Origin: Bacteroidaceae bacterium
GTDB taxonomy: Bacteria; Bacteroidota; Bacteroidia; Bacteroidales; Bacteroidaceae
Length of the DNA: 64,000 nucleotides
Direction of reading: 5' to 3'
Assembly (NCBI GenBank): GCA_017645655.1
Contig: JAGCNZ010000022.1
Location: 1 to 64,000 of the forward strand
Each line of letters opens with the position of its first letter. Position 1 is the stretch's first letter. Positions 53,680-62,389 of this stretch are shown in pieces. A model generated the notes under the pieces. It saw only the letters and a program-made list of their open reading frames with translations, was not told the origin of the DNA and searched no databases. The translations under genes were made by a program, and so were the position numbers.

Positions 53680-53700
53680 TTGGATTTAGTTAGTATTTCT

Positions 53701-53715
53701 CAAACCTATGGTTTG
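53701..53715 (-). promoter_or_regulatory. hairpin in the gyrA 5' UTR
   Basis: CAAACC-TAT-GGTTTG, a perfect 6-bp stem with 3-nt loop between the gyrA promoter and start codon. Confidence 0.4.
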
Positions 53716-53733
53716 TATATTCATATTTCGCGT

Positions 53734-53766
53734 GCAAAGGTACAAAAAAAATATCATTACCACAAA
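53734..53766 (-). promoter_or_regulatory. promoter of gyrA
   Basis: Minus strand: TTTG (53763-53766), 20 nt, TACCTTTGC (53734-53742). Confidence 0.8.
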
Positions 53767-53809
53767 TCCTGAATGTGAAAAAATAATAAAAAAGCAACTG
53801 CCCTGGCCT

Positions 53810-53990
53810 TTAGAGTTTAGTGTTTAGAGTTTAGTGTTTAGTGTTTAGAGTTTAGAGTCAGTTGAGAGTTTAGAGTCAGTTGAGAGTTTAGAGTCAGTTG
53901 AGAGTTTAGTGTTCTTGCGCTCCCTTTGGGTGCTCAGGCGCAGGCGGAGTAGAGTCAGTTGGAAGAGTTTAGAGTTTCAATTCTTAATTC
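53810..53990. repeat. gagtttaga/gtcagttga tandem repeats with GC core
   Basis: Tandem gtttagagtttagtg and gagtcagttgagagttta units surround a core beginning cttgcgctccctttgggtgc and continuing tcaggcg...cggagt. The reverse complement of this core resembles the core at 63.7 kb. The 423-base gap between gyrA and the DUF5675 fragment otherwise holds only the gyrA promoter and two palindromes. Confidence 0.75.
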
Positions 53991-54032
53991 TTCTTTCTTA
54001 ATTCTTAATTATCCAAGGCACTATGCACTCTT

Positions 54033-54097
54033 CCTCTTCCTCCCCCTAAAGGGGGAGGAAGAGGGGTCTTCTTCTCCCCCTAAAGGGGGTCGGGGGG
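54033..54097. repeat. two CTCCCCC-TAAA-GGGGG palindromes
   Basis: The first has perfect 14-bp arms (54033-54046 and 54051-54064) with a TAAA loop; the second (54074-54089) is shorter and followed by tcggggggg. It belongs to the CCTCC/GGAGG element family and may terminate the DUF5675 fragment. Confidence 0.7.
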
Positions 54098-54102
54098 GTC
54101 TT

Positions 54103-54357
54103 TTACCTTATCGTGAGCCAGACGGCTTCGCCTCGGTCTTTTGCCTCGACGATGCGGTGTTTCAGTTCGTAGAGCCATTTGCGCGAGTTGAGCACTTTGC
54201 CCACCTCCTTGTTCTCGCCTACGAGGATGCAGCCCTGCGTGTCCTTGGCCGTGTTGCCTGCGTGGATGCGGATGCCCTGCCATTTCTTGTTGAACTCAGG
54301 TCCGCCCAGCACCAACGGAAGCCACTTCTGGAACTTCGGCGAATAGTCGTGGTGGCA
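54103..54357 (-). pseudogene. C-terminal fragment of a DUF5675-family protein
   Basis: Eighty-four residues remain, with S-P-K-F near the start, then G-I-R-I-H-A-G-N-T-A-K-D-T-Q-G-C and L-V-G-E-N-K, which are conserved in DUF5675 (a phage/mobile-element-associated family). The N-terminal half and start codon are missing; the frame runs straight into the last CRISPR repeat. The array border has evidently replaced or cut the gene. Confidence 0.7.
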
Positions 54358-55902
54358 GTTGTTTCTTATCTCATTTCATCATCAAACCACAACGTCGGGG
54401 TCGTTCTTGTGGTAGAACTCGCGTTGTTTCTTATCTCATTTCATCATCAAACCACAACGATAAGGTAGTTCGTAATCGTCCAAAGATTGTTGTTTCTTAT
54501 CTCATTTCATCATCAAACCACAACGCCCATTACTCGAATAGTTTAGATAGAAAGGTTGTTTCTTATCTCATTTCATCATCAAACCACAACTTATTGTTGA
54601 GTAATTGTTGAGTAATTGTTGTTGTTTCTTATCTCATTTCATCATCAAACCACAACTGCGGTCGTACCACAATACAATGTCGTGCCGTTGTTTCTTATCT
54701 CATTTCATCATCAAACCACAACAAAGAATTTACTGAGAAGAGTGCTCTCAGTGTTGTTTCTTATCTCATTTCATCATCAAACCACAACATAGATAAGGAA
54801 GTACTGATTAACCGACCGTTGTTTCTTATCTCATTTCATCATCAAACCACAACTTCTTCTCCCCGTTTTGTCTATATAAATTAGTTGTTTCTTATCTCAT
54901 TTCATCATCAAACCACAACTTGCGCGCTGATTTTGAATTTAAGTCGTGGTTGTTTCTTATCTCATTTCATCATCAAACCACAACTGCGCGCTGATTTTGA
55001 ATTTAAGTCGTGTCGTTGTTTCTTATCTCATTTCATCATCAAACCACAACCTATGCGTTATTATCCTCGTTATCGTAACGTTGTTTCTTATCTCATTTCA
55101 TCATCAAACCACAACCGCGATAAACGTTTATTCCAATTATATCTTGTTGTTTCTTATCTCATTTCATCATCAAACCACAACCTCCCACTTTCGGCAAAAT
55201 GTCCCTGTATGTTGTTTCTTATCTCATTTCATCATCAAACCACAACCGTGTGACCCTGTAAAGCCTTGCTTGGCTTGTTGTTTCTTATCTCATTTCATCA
55301 TCAAACCACAACATTTCCATACAGACCTCAGCGAGTGTCTGGTTGTTTCTTATCTCATTTCATCATCAAACCACAACGTATGACCTGAGGCTATCATATC
55401 AGGAAGTGTTGTTTCTTATCTCATTTCATCATCAAACCACAACAAATATGGAAGTGACATCCAACAAGACCGAGTTGTTTCTTATCTCATTTCATCATCA
55501 AACCACAACTGATGATCCGTATGCGCTGGCATCCCTCCGGTTGTTTCTTATCTCATTTCATCATCAAACCACAACAACAAATCGACGCACATCACGTCGC
55601 TTGTGTTGTTTCTTATCTCATTTCATCATCAAACCACAACTCCGACCAGAATATGAACGCCATCCTCATGGTTGTTTCTTATCTCATTTCATCATCAAAC
55701 CACAACCACTTGGTGTGCTTGATATTGACGGATTTGTTGTTTCTTATCTCATTTCATCATCAAACCACAACGGCAATGTTATTGTTTTCTTTGACGATTA
55801 TGTTGTTTCTTATCTCATTTCATCATCAAACCACAACTGCCATCCGTTAGGATTAGTAGCAAGGTTGTTGTTTCTTATCTCATTTCATCATCAAACCACA
55901 AC
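54358..55902 (-). CRISPR. type II-C CRISPR array, 24 repeats
   Basis: Twenty-four 36-bp repeats (crRNA sense GTTGTGGTTTGATGATG...GAAACAAC, on the minus strand) alternate with 23 spacers of 29 or 30 bp; the repeats look identical by eye. Repeat starts on the plus strand: 54358, 54423, 54489, 54555, 54621, 54687, 54753, 54818, 54884, 54949, 55015, 55080, 55146, 55211, 55277, 55342, 55408, 55474, 55540, 55605, 55671, 55736, 55802 and 55867. Orientation follows from the GTTGTGG start typical of type II repeats, the anti-repeat near cas9, and a promoter box between cas2 and the array. Spacers at 54920 and 54985 share 28 bases. The spacer at 54591 is internally repetitive. Confidence 0.98.
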
Positions 55903-55994
55903 CTATATGGTGTATTCTATTTATTATTAGAGTATTAGAATACTTCTTACATATAGGAAGTGGTATAATGAATATCTTATCTGCTGCAAATTTA
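55903..55994 (-). promoter_or_regulatory. CRISPR leader with promoter box
   Basis: This AT-rich 92-base segment separates cas2 from the array. Minus strand TAAATTTGC (55986-55994) touches the cas2 stop codon and would start a transcript about 75 bases before the first repeat. It contains taatactctaataa-type inverted repeats. No TTTG element is seen. Confidence 0.55.
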
Positions 55995-56333
55995 CTAAAA
56001 AAACTCTAATTGAACTGGTCTTTTCTGTACTTTTTGCTCTATCTCTCCCCAAATGTTTATTATTCCGGAGTATTGTTTGTCTGTGATTGTGATTATACTT
56101 AACCTCCCTTTGTTTGGCATATAGGACCTAACACGCTTCACATGTACATCTCTTGCCTCTAAAGATGCACAGAAACGACAATACACGCTATACTGATGCA
56201 TGACAAAGCCGTCTCTTTCCAAGTTTTTGCGAAAGACTGCATAGTCATGACGTTCTTTTTTTGTCTTTGTTGGCAAGTCGAACATAGCTATTAGCCACAT
56301 TATCTTATATGCATTTAGACGGACATCACTCAT
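55995..56333 (-). CDS. cas2: CRISPR-associated endonuclease-fold protein Cas2
   Basis: This 112-residue protein pairs with Cas1 for spacer integration. It has the ferredoxin-like fold, with I-A-M-F-D-L-P (conserved Asp) and Y-A-V-F-R-K-N-L-E-R-D-G-F. The start at M-S-D-V-R overlaps the cas1 stop (ATGA); an upstream in-frame ATG lies within cas1. Confidence 0.95.
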   Translation of the reverse strand: MSDVRLNAYKIMWLIAMFDLPTKTKKERHDYAVFRKNLERDGFVMHQYSVYCRFCASLEARDVHVKRVRSYMPNKGRLSIITITDKQYSGIINIWGEIEQKVQKRPVQLEFF

Positions 56334-57217
56334 TTCAGCATAGGTAGCGAAAGATTCTTTTGTTTCCCAGCATAGCACTTTGCCAAAGAAGCCATTGTAA
56401 TAGACAGACCTATTTGTAGGGGTCTTGTTACTTTAGGGAAGAACGTGTCACATGTCAATACTCCAAGAAGTTCAACTTTCGTTTCTTTATTTAGCTCCAA
56501 CTTCCCCTCTTCGCACAGATGATATACAACTTCATCAACAAACGGTCGATATGGCTCCATCAGGTCATCTGCGAGTGGAAAGGCATTGCTTCTGTTATGG
56601 TGGAATATGCCAAGTGATGGTGTCAAGCCTGCCGAGACCAATGCCCTTGCCGTTGCAGCACGAAGCACGGTATAGCCGTAATTCAACAACGCATTGATGC
56701 CATCTTCTGCTCTCTCTCGAAAGAAGTCATTTCCGTATAGCGCACTCCAATAAAGCCGAGCGGCAATCCCTTCCCTGTTATCGCTGTCGCCGCTCTTCAC
56801 ATTCATATAGAATGGCTTTAGGAGTGCTCCCTTGCCATGAAGTTTTTCCAACAAAGCAGACTGGTTCTTTATCTTGGCTTCGATGATTTGCTTCCATAAT
56901 TGTTTGCGAAGCACCTCGCCTACCTCGATTTGATTGCGTAGGAATTCACCTTGGAGGTTGTTCCCATCCATGTTTTGCAACATTGCGTGAGGCATTCCCT
57001 TCTTGTCACAAAGAATGACGCCTACACCAGCGTCGACCAATTCGTTTAATAATGGTATGGAAACAGATATCATCTGATTCTCTATTATCACCACACCTAT
57101 ATCTTCTATAGGAATGGTTCGTGTTTCTTCAGGCATCTCCTTTGAAGCAATCACCAACTGTGCATTCTTCATGGACAACCGAAAGGGGTTGGTAAAGACA
57201 AGTGTCTGTTTTAGCAT
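56330..57217 (-). CDS. cas1: CRISPR integrase Cas1 (type II)
   Basis: The 295-residue integrase has catalytic residues Glu149 (D-N-R-E-G), His206 (F-H-H-N-R-S-N-A-F) and Glu221 (D-L-M-E-P-Y-R-P). Length and motifs match type II Cas1. It starts one base after the cas9 stop, in the order cas9-cas1-cas2 without csn2 or cas4, as in subtype II-C. Confidence 0.97.
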   Translation of the reverse strand: MLKQTLVFTNPFRLSMKNAQLVIASKEMPEETRTIPIEDIGVVIIENQMISVSIPLLNELVDAGVGVILCDKKGMPHAMLQNMDGNNLQGEFLRNQIEVGEVLRKQLWKQIIEAKIKNQSALLEKLHGKGALLKPFYMNVKSGDSDNREGIAARLYWSALYGNDFFRERAEDGINALLNYGYTVLRAATARALVSAGLTPSLGIFHHNRSNAFPLADDLMEPYRPFVDEVVYHLCEEGKLELNKETKVELLGVLTCDTFFPKVTRPLQIGLSITMASLAKCYAGKQKNLSLPMLK

Positions 57218-57218
57218 A

Positions 57219-60200
57219 TCAATGTTTGAGTTTTATTTCTCCAAGAGGCGTTATCATAAAGTCATAGCCTTCGACGAGGAAGTTGAAGTTTGCAGGACTC
57301 ATTCGAAGGATAGGGCGATATCCTTCTCGCAAATGGAAAAGGTTAGAATTCAGAAAACTCTTTAATTCTCCTGCGGCTCTTGCTTCCTTGCTATTCCTGC
57401 ATGTAAGAAGTCCATTCTTATCCATTTTTGTAATTGTAAACAGTCTGTTGCTCAATTCTTCAACATTAGCGACACTTATACTTTCCTCTCCTTCTTCAAG
57501 CAGTAGTATCTGCGTGCCTTTCTTGACACACCATTTCAACGGCAAGCCATTCTTCTCTTCTGGAACGATGGATGGATAGTCGTTCCTGTCTGTGCTCTCT
57601 TTGTAAAAGTTAACGGCATCAAGCGCATTAACCAAAACAAACGATGTTTTGCGCTTGCCCTTCACGATGCCTTGATATATTGCCATCATATAGTTTTCGT
57701 CGTTCATCACATGGAACTGCTGCTTGTAGTCCTTCGTGCTCAAGTCGCGATGACGGCGGATATCGAGAGGCTGGGTAACGGTAGGCGTATAGCAACGGAC
57801 TTTCTTGATGAGGATGCCTTTCGCTTCGTTCATATAGATGTCTCCAGCCATGGCATCCTTGAAGCCTTTCTCTGCTATCGCCTGCTTCACCTTTGCCTTT
57901 ACGGCATCGTCCACGATGTTCTCCACGTCGCTTTCCTTCATGGCGCTTAGCGGTTTGCGCACCACATACTTGATGTCACCATCTTTCTCTATCGCACCAT
58001 AATATGTGTCTTGATGCAGGCTGCCGCGAGCGCAATCGCCTTTCGCAACGACCTTCCTGCCGTTCACTTCCATCGTGCGCGAAGCCTTCTTGGGCATATT
58101 GTCGGGCGTGTCGTGAACGACAAGCAATTCCTCAGAGATTTGTTTGAGGTCTTGTGTGAAGGTGGGCCAAGGCTTTTCGAATTGTGGCTTTGCCCCATTA
58201 CCTTCATTAAAATCAAACATGTCGCGATGGTATTGTCCCATCATGTTGAACTCGTTCTTTCCGATGCAGGCGATGACGATGGCGTCGATGCAATGGTGGG
58301 TGTGGCTGTCGCGCGACTTCTTCTCGTAGTCATCCTGTATGCCCCACATCTTGCGGAACTCCGAGGTGACGGTTCCCTTGATGCTGAAGACTTGGCGATG
58401 GTCGGGACGGAGTGTGTCGTGGAAATAACTCTTCAGGTAGAGCGCCGCATACTTCGAAATCAATCCGATACCAGCACCTTGGCGGAGTGCAAAGCCTTCG
58501 GGGACCTCGGTCATGGTGAACCGATTGTATTTGCCCCGCCAATAGTCTCTTTCTATCTTTAGGCGATTTCTCTTTCGTATTTGTTTATCCTTTGTCGCCT
58601 TATCCCAAATGCCGCGCGTGCTGATGCGGTCTATCTGCTTCGTCAGGTCGTCGATGCGCTCTTTCCAAGGCTCCAGACGAGCCATGATTTCCTCGTGCTC
58701 GGCCAGTTCCGTCGGCATTTTGGCTTTCTTGACGTAGCGGTTGAACTGGTTGTTGCAAAGCGTCAGGTTCATCTGCGTGCTGTCGCCACCCACACTTTGC
58801 GGGATGGTGTGCTCGATATCGAACTTCGGACCTGCCCCGACAAAGTCGGCAATGCCTATCTCGTCGCCCGTGTAGAGGCAGATGTGGTCTTGCTCTTCCC
58901 AGAGTTGGAACTTCAGAATGTCGGTTTCCGTAGGTTCGATGTCTTTGCCTGTCGCTTCCTTGTAGAGGCGGCGGATTTCGTCGGCATACTGTTTGTGCTT
59001 CTTGTCGCGTTCGCGCTGCATATCGTTGATGGCGGCTCGCATGTTGGCATTGTTCAAGGCTCGGGCATATTCGATGTGCACTTCCGTGTCGGGCCCGACT
59101 TTGCCTTCCTTGATGAGGGTGTTGACGACCTTGCGCACTTCGTGGAGCGAACGCATCGCCATGGGATTCTTCACGGCATTTGTGCGCGGACTGCCAAGCA
59201 ATACGATGCCGTCCCTGTTCGGCTTTGCATCGGGATAGGTTTCAATCATCGAGGGATGATAAAGCATTTCTGCGGCTCCGGGTTTCAAGTCGAAATTGTC
59301 TTGCAGATAGTCCTTCACGGCCTCGTCGATACGGCGTTTCTCCTTCATTGCCATGTGTATGGCATAGGTGAGGTCTTCCAGTATCTCATCCCTTCGCTCT
59401 TCCCAGACGCTCCGCCCGACGATGGCTGGCACTTTTGCGAAGAAGACGGCATCGGAATATATCATTCCCATCTCGAGGAAAGGCAAGATGCTGCGTATGG
59501 CCTTCAGCGAAAGGGAGGCATAGCCTCGGCTGAGTCGAATCTTCGAGAACTTTTCGGCCTGCTCGTCGTCGAGTTGCAGTTGGTCGATGCCAAACTCCTT
59601 CACCTTGTCCTTGCTGTCGAAGAAGAAGAGTACGTTCCAGACATCGTTCACCATCTCGTCGATGCTCTTGTGCGTGCCGTCCTTCTTTGTGCCGTGCGTA
59701 TAGGTTTCGGCAATGCCGTTCTTCCAGCCCTCGCCGAAGATTTCCTTCAGTTGCGCAATGGTGGGGCAGCCAGGCACGCCTTGACTCATGCGATAGTTGA
59801 ACTTGTAGGGCAAGTCCACCTTCTCGTCGCCCTTCCATTGATATTTGCCCTTGCCTGCAATCTTCTTGGCGATGTCTTCGAAGTCGAAAATCGGCTTGCT
59901 CTTCCTGTCCTTCCTGTAGAAAAGCGAATCGATTTTTGTCAGTTCCTCGTTGTTGAGCGGACGCATTTCGGTATCGTTCGGGCCTTGTATCTTCACGTTG
60001 TTCAGGAACGCGAGCATGCGGAACTCTTCGTAGGCAGGATGCGAGTCGCTGCAACGGGGTTTGCCTTTCTCGAAAGTACATTTCCCTACATTCTGGCGCT
60101 GACTCTTCAAGGGGCGCTGGAAGTAGAGGGCACGCGTCAACTCTTCCACCATTTCTTGTGGGAGATTCTGCTTCTCGCAAATAGCGAAGAACTCCTTCTT

Positions 60201-60869
60201 GTAGTGCTGTTCGCGGTCGGTATAGCGCGTACGGATGCGCACGGTATTCCCCTTTTCCCTATACAGTTTGTAGAAATACTCGCCCAGATACTTGCATCCG
60301 CTCGCTTCCATCTCCTTGTTGAGGTCGGCAATGCTGCTCTTGACGGCTCCGCTCTCCTTCTCGTCGCTTTCATCCAGTCGGTTGCTGAGGAATCCGCGGC
60401 GTTGTGCCATGTGATAGAAAGCACGGCCAAGGGTGTATCTGTCCTGCTGCTTCTGCAGGTCGAGCACCTCGTTCAGGCACGAATGGCGGCAATGATAAGG
60501 GTTGATGTCCTCGTTGTCGTTCGTGCGCTGCCAAAGCATGAACTCGTCCTTCTTCGGATAGATTTTGCGCGACTTCCACAACTTCAAATCCTCTTCGGTA
60601 AGGGCAGGGCAAAGGTCGTATTTCAGCAAAGTCTTCAAAACTTCAACCTTGCGCAGACGCCTGCGGAAATACTGCCTGCGAAGTGCGCGATGCGCAGTCC
60701 TTTCGGCAGCCTTGCTCGATTCGACACCTTTCTCAATCTTTACACCTTCCTGGAAGATGACGACTCCTTTGTCGACAAGCGTATATTCTCCGCTCTCTTC
60801 TTGGTCGACAACCGCCCAACCCAGACTGTTTGTGCCTGTGTCGAGGCCTAAAATTCTTTTTTTCGTCAT
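57219..60869 (-). CDS. cas9: Cas9 endonuclease, subtype II-C
   Basis: This 1216-residue effector cuts DNA guided by crRNA:tracrRNA. RuvC-I has Asp10 (G-L-D-T-G-T-N-S-L-G-W). The arginine-rich bridge helix is at about 58-80. RuvC-II has Glu600 (V-H-I-E-Y-A-R). HNH has Asp684, His687 and Asn710 (F-D-I-E-H-T-I-P). RuvC-III has His859 and Asp862 (T-H-H-C-I-D-A-I). All catalytic residues are intact. No promoter box is evident on its strand in the 90 bases upstream, where the divergent tracrRNA promoter lies. Confidence 0.98.
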   Translation of the reverse strand: MTKKRILGLDTGTNSLGWAVVDQEESGEYTLVDKGVVIFQEGVKIEKGVESSKAAERTAHRALRRQYFRRRLRKVEVLKTLLKYDLCPALTEEDLKLWKSRKIYPKKDEFMLWQRTNDNEDINPYHCRHSCLNEVLDLQKQQDRYTLGRAFYHMAQRRGFLSNRLDESDEKESGAVKSSIADLNKEMEASGCKYLGEYFYKLYREKGNTVRIRTRYTDREQHYKKEFFAICEKQNLPQEMVEELTRALYFQRPLKSQRQNVGKCTFEKGKPRCSDSHPAYEEFRMLAFLNNVKIQGPNDTEMRPLNNEELTKIDSLFYRKDRKSKPIFDFEDIAKKIAGKGKYQWKGDEKVDLPYKFNYRMSQGVPGCPTIAQLKEIFGEGWKNGIAETYTHGTKKDGTHKSIDEMVNDVWNVLFFFDSKDKVKEFGIDQLQLDDEQAEKFSKIRLSRGYASLSLKAIRSILPFLEMGMIYSDAVFFAKVPAIVGRSVWEERRDEILEDLTYAIHMAMKEKRRIDEAVKDYLQDNFDLKPGAAEMLYHPSMIETYPDAKPNRDGIVLLGSPRTNAVKNPMAMRSLHEVRKVVNTLIKEGKVGPDTEVHIEYARALNNANMRAAINDMQRERDKKHKQYADEIRRLYKEATGKDIEPTETDILKFQLWEEQDHICLYTGDEIGIADFVGAGPKFDIEHTIPQSVGGDSTQMNLTLCNNQFNRYVKKAKMPTELAEHEEIMARLEPWKERIDDLTKQIDRISTRGIWDKATKDKQIRKRNRLKIERDYWRGKYNRFTMTEVPEGFALRQGAGIGLISKYAALYLKSYFHDTLRPDHRQVFSIKGTVTSEFRKMWGIQDDYEKKSRDSHTHHCIDAIVIACIGKNEFNMMGQYHRDMFDFNEGNGAKPQFEKPWPTFTQDLKQISEELLVVHDTPDNMPKKASRTMEVNGRKVVAKGDCARGSLHQDTYYGAIEKDGDIKYVVRKPLSAMKESDVENIVDDAVKAKVKQAIAEKGFKDAMAGDIYMNEAKGILIKKVRCYTPTVTQPLDIRRHRDLSTKDYKQQFHVMNDENYMMAIYQGIVKGKRKTSFVLVNALDAVNFYKESTDRNDYPSIVPEEKNGLPLKWCVKKGTQILLLEEGEESISVANVEELSNRLFTITKMDKNGLLTCRNSKEARAAGELKSFLNSNLFHLREGYRPILRMSPANFNFLVEGYDFMITPLGEIKLKH

Positions 60870-60885
60870 TTTTTTATGTTTTTAT

Positions 60886-60917
60886 TTTGTTGTTTCGTTG
60901 AAAAGCCTTACCTTTGC
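60886..60917 (+). promoter_or_regulatory. promoter of the tracrRNA
   Basis: TTTG (60886-60889), 19 nt, TACCTTTGC (60909-60917). It points away from cas9 and starts transcription just before the anti-repeat. Confidence 0.8.
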
Positions 60918-60923
60918 AGCAGA

Positions 60924-61016
60924 TAATTCATTCATCATCAAATCACAATAAGGCTATATGCCGAAGGATGAATTTTCCTACGGCCTCTCTTCTGGAGGGG
61001 CTTTTTTTGTTATATA
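60924..61016 (+). ncRNA. tracrRNA
   Basis: The anti-repeat TTCATCATCAAATCACAAT (60931-60949) matches the plus-strand repeat at 17 of 19 positions; both changes are C to T and give G-U pairs with the crRNA repeat. A nexus-like hairpin follows (AAGGC-TATAT-GCC), then a second stem region, and a terminator hairpin GCCTCT...AGGGGC with seven or more T. Position upstream of cas9 on the opposite strand fits II-C loci. Its last 40 bases overlap the 3' end of the WYL gene in antisense. The exact 5' end is estimated from the promoter. Confidence 0.85.
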
Positions 61017-61886
61017 TCCCTTTACCTTCACTCCGTCGCCCCATTTTGAGAGTTCGGCCAGGAAGTCGGGTGAGGGCGAGATGCGGTAGTGGAAGACGAC
61101 GCGCGCGTCGCGACCTTCGCGGAACGAGTCCTCCTTTTGGCTGTGATGCAGGGGCAGAGTGCGCAGGTAGTGCGCCACGCGCTCGGTGCAGGTGATGGTG
61201 ATGTCACGCACGGGATAGGTCTCGAAGTCGTGCCACACGCCGAAGCAGTCGCGGAAGTAGGCCTCGACATCCACCTCGCTGTCGGGCACGAAGGTGTCGG
61301 CCATCACTTCCAGGCGCGAGGTCCTGTCCAGGGCAAAGACCTGAACGGGCTCGGGATGCTTGCTCCCCTCCTTGTGCGCGAGGATGTACCAACGCCCCTT
61401 GTCGGCCTTCAGGCAGTAGGGATGCAGCACGGCCGTGTAGGGCGCTTCGTCGGCGAACTTCTGATAGGTGACGCTCAGTTTGCGCTTCTCCGTCAGCGCT
61501 CGGCCAATCTGCTGGAGGTAGCGCGAGCCTGTCTCGATCTGCTCGGGCTGGATGAGGCTGCCCAGCGCCTTGTATTCCTGCAGGAAGGCGTAGTTCTGGA
61601 TGCTCTTCAGCAAGTCATTAGCGAGCGAACTGAGTGCGAGGGCTTCGGGGTTCATGATGCGGTAGTGCATGCGGTCGGGCGCCTCGATGTGCAGGCCCAG
61701 GAAATCCCTGATGCTCTGGCGGTGCAGAGTCAGCATGTCGCGCGAGAGGTTGCCCTTTCTGTTTGGCACCTCCAACCACCGACGGCGCAGTTCCTCGAGC
61801 GTCAGGCCAGGACGACGGGAGGTTTTCAGCTGTTCTATCAGCCAGATGTCGAACTTGAACTGTGAAAGGCTATGAGCGTTGTTCAT
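60978..61886 (-). CDS. WYL-domain transcriptional regulator
   Basis: This 302-residue protein has an N-terminal winged-helix-like region (about 5-75), a WYL domain (about 130-215, with L-H-P-Y-C-L-K and G-R-W-Y-I-L-A-H) and a C-terminal WCX extension (about 225-295). WYL proteins often regulate defence genes and may bind nucleotide or nucleic acid ligands. Placed beside the cas operon, it is a candidate regulator of it. Its last codons (K-K-A-P-P-E-E-R-P) are encoded by the complement of the tracrRNA terminator hairpin. Confidence 0.9.
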   Translation of the reverse strand: MNNAHSLSQFKFDIWLIEQLKTSRRPGLTLEELRRRWLEVPNRKGNLSRDMLTLHRQSIRDFLGLHIEAPDRMHYRIMNPEALALSSLANDLLKSIQNYAFLQEYKALGSLIQPEQIETGSRYLQQIGRALTEKRKLSVTYQKFADEAPYTAVLHPYCLKADKGRWYILAHKEGSKHPEPVQVFALDRTSRLEVMADTFVPDSEVDVEAYFRDCFGVWHDFETYPVRDITITCTERVAHYLRTLPLHHSQKEDSFREGRDARVVFHYRISPSPDFLAELSKWGDGVKVKGYITKKAPPEERP

Positions 61887-62389
61887 CGTGTGCTTTTTGT
61901 TGTTTCTGGGTGCTAAATTACGGAATTATTGAATACGCGAAAAGAAAATTTGAAGGTTTTTTCCGAAGTTGTGGTTTATTGCCTTACAACCCCTGGCAAT
62001 TCACAACAAATCCGTACAACCGTACAAAACGTACAACGGTTTTCGAGAGAAATGCATTATATATTATATATTATAATTATAATTAACGAATGTAATTCGT
62101 AATATATAAATAATAAATAAAAGTGAACCGTCGCATCTCTTTTTTTCGCTTGTATGGTTTGCACGGTTGTACGAACCTGAAAATCAATGCGTTGCAAAAA
62201 TCACTCAAGGTCTTTAGTAAGCGAGAGAAAAGCCGAGCCCAGCTCGAGCTTTTCCGAGCGGGAGAGACCTCGAGCGAAGCTCAAGGTCTCGAGTAAAAGC
62301 CCCCCTCCAGCTCCCCCCTGTAGGGGGAGGGCTGGGAGGACGCTGAAAAAACAAAACAAGAAATCCCTAATCCAATAACCCATAATGCC
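61887..62389. other. 503-base non-coding region with inverted 11-mers and AT-rich tract
   Basis: No convincing gene. CGTACAACCGT (62013-62023) has a perfect inverted partner ACGGTTGTACG (62163-62173), and a partial copy lies at 62030-62041. AACCGT/ACGGTT (62018-62041) form a local dyad. Between them lies an almost pure AT tract with ACGAAT-GTA-ATTCGT (62086-62100). The layout resembles a regulatory or iteron-like region of a mobile element. Three hairpins follow in the right part. Confidence 0.45.
62227..62340 (+). promoter_or_regulatory. three consecutive hairpins upstream of the smalltalk gene
   Basis: GAAAAGC-CGAGC...GCTCG-GCTTTTC (62227-62254); GAGACCT-GAGC-GAA-GCTC-AGGTCTC (62264-62290, near-perfect stem); and the CTCCCCCC/GGGGGAG palindrome with ggctgggagg tail (about 62304-62340). 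They could shape the leader of the following small gene or be repeat debris. Confidence 0.45.

Noticed and set aside
54885..55930. Open frames with repeated F-L-I-S-F-H-H-Q-T-T-T
   Set aside because: These are translations of the CRISPR repeat, not proteins.
58581..60851. 756-residue plus-strand open frame opposite cas9
   Set aside because: Shadow of cas9; the minus strand has all catalytic motifs.
61862..62086. 74-residue plus-strand ORF after the WYL gene
   Set aside because: Overlaps the 5' end of the WYL gene in antisense and ends in low-complexity AT sequence; no support.
62304..62340. Terminator for an upstream gene
   Set aside because: No gene precedes it within 400 bases and the sequence matches the dispersed palindromic element instead.
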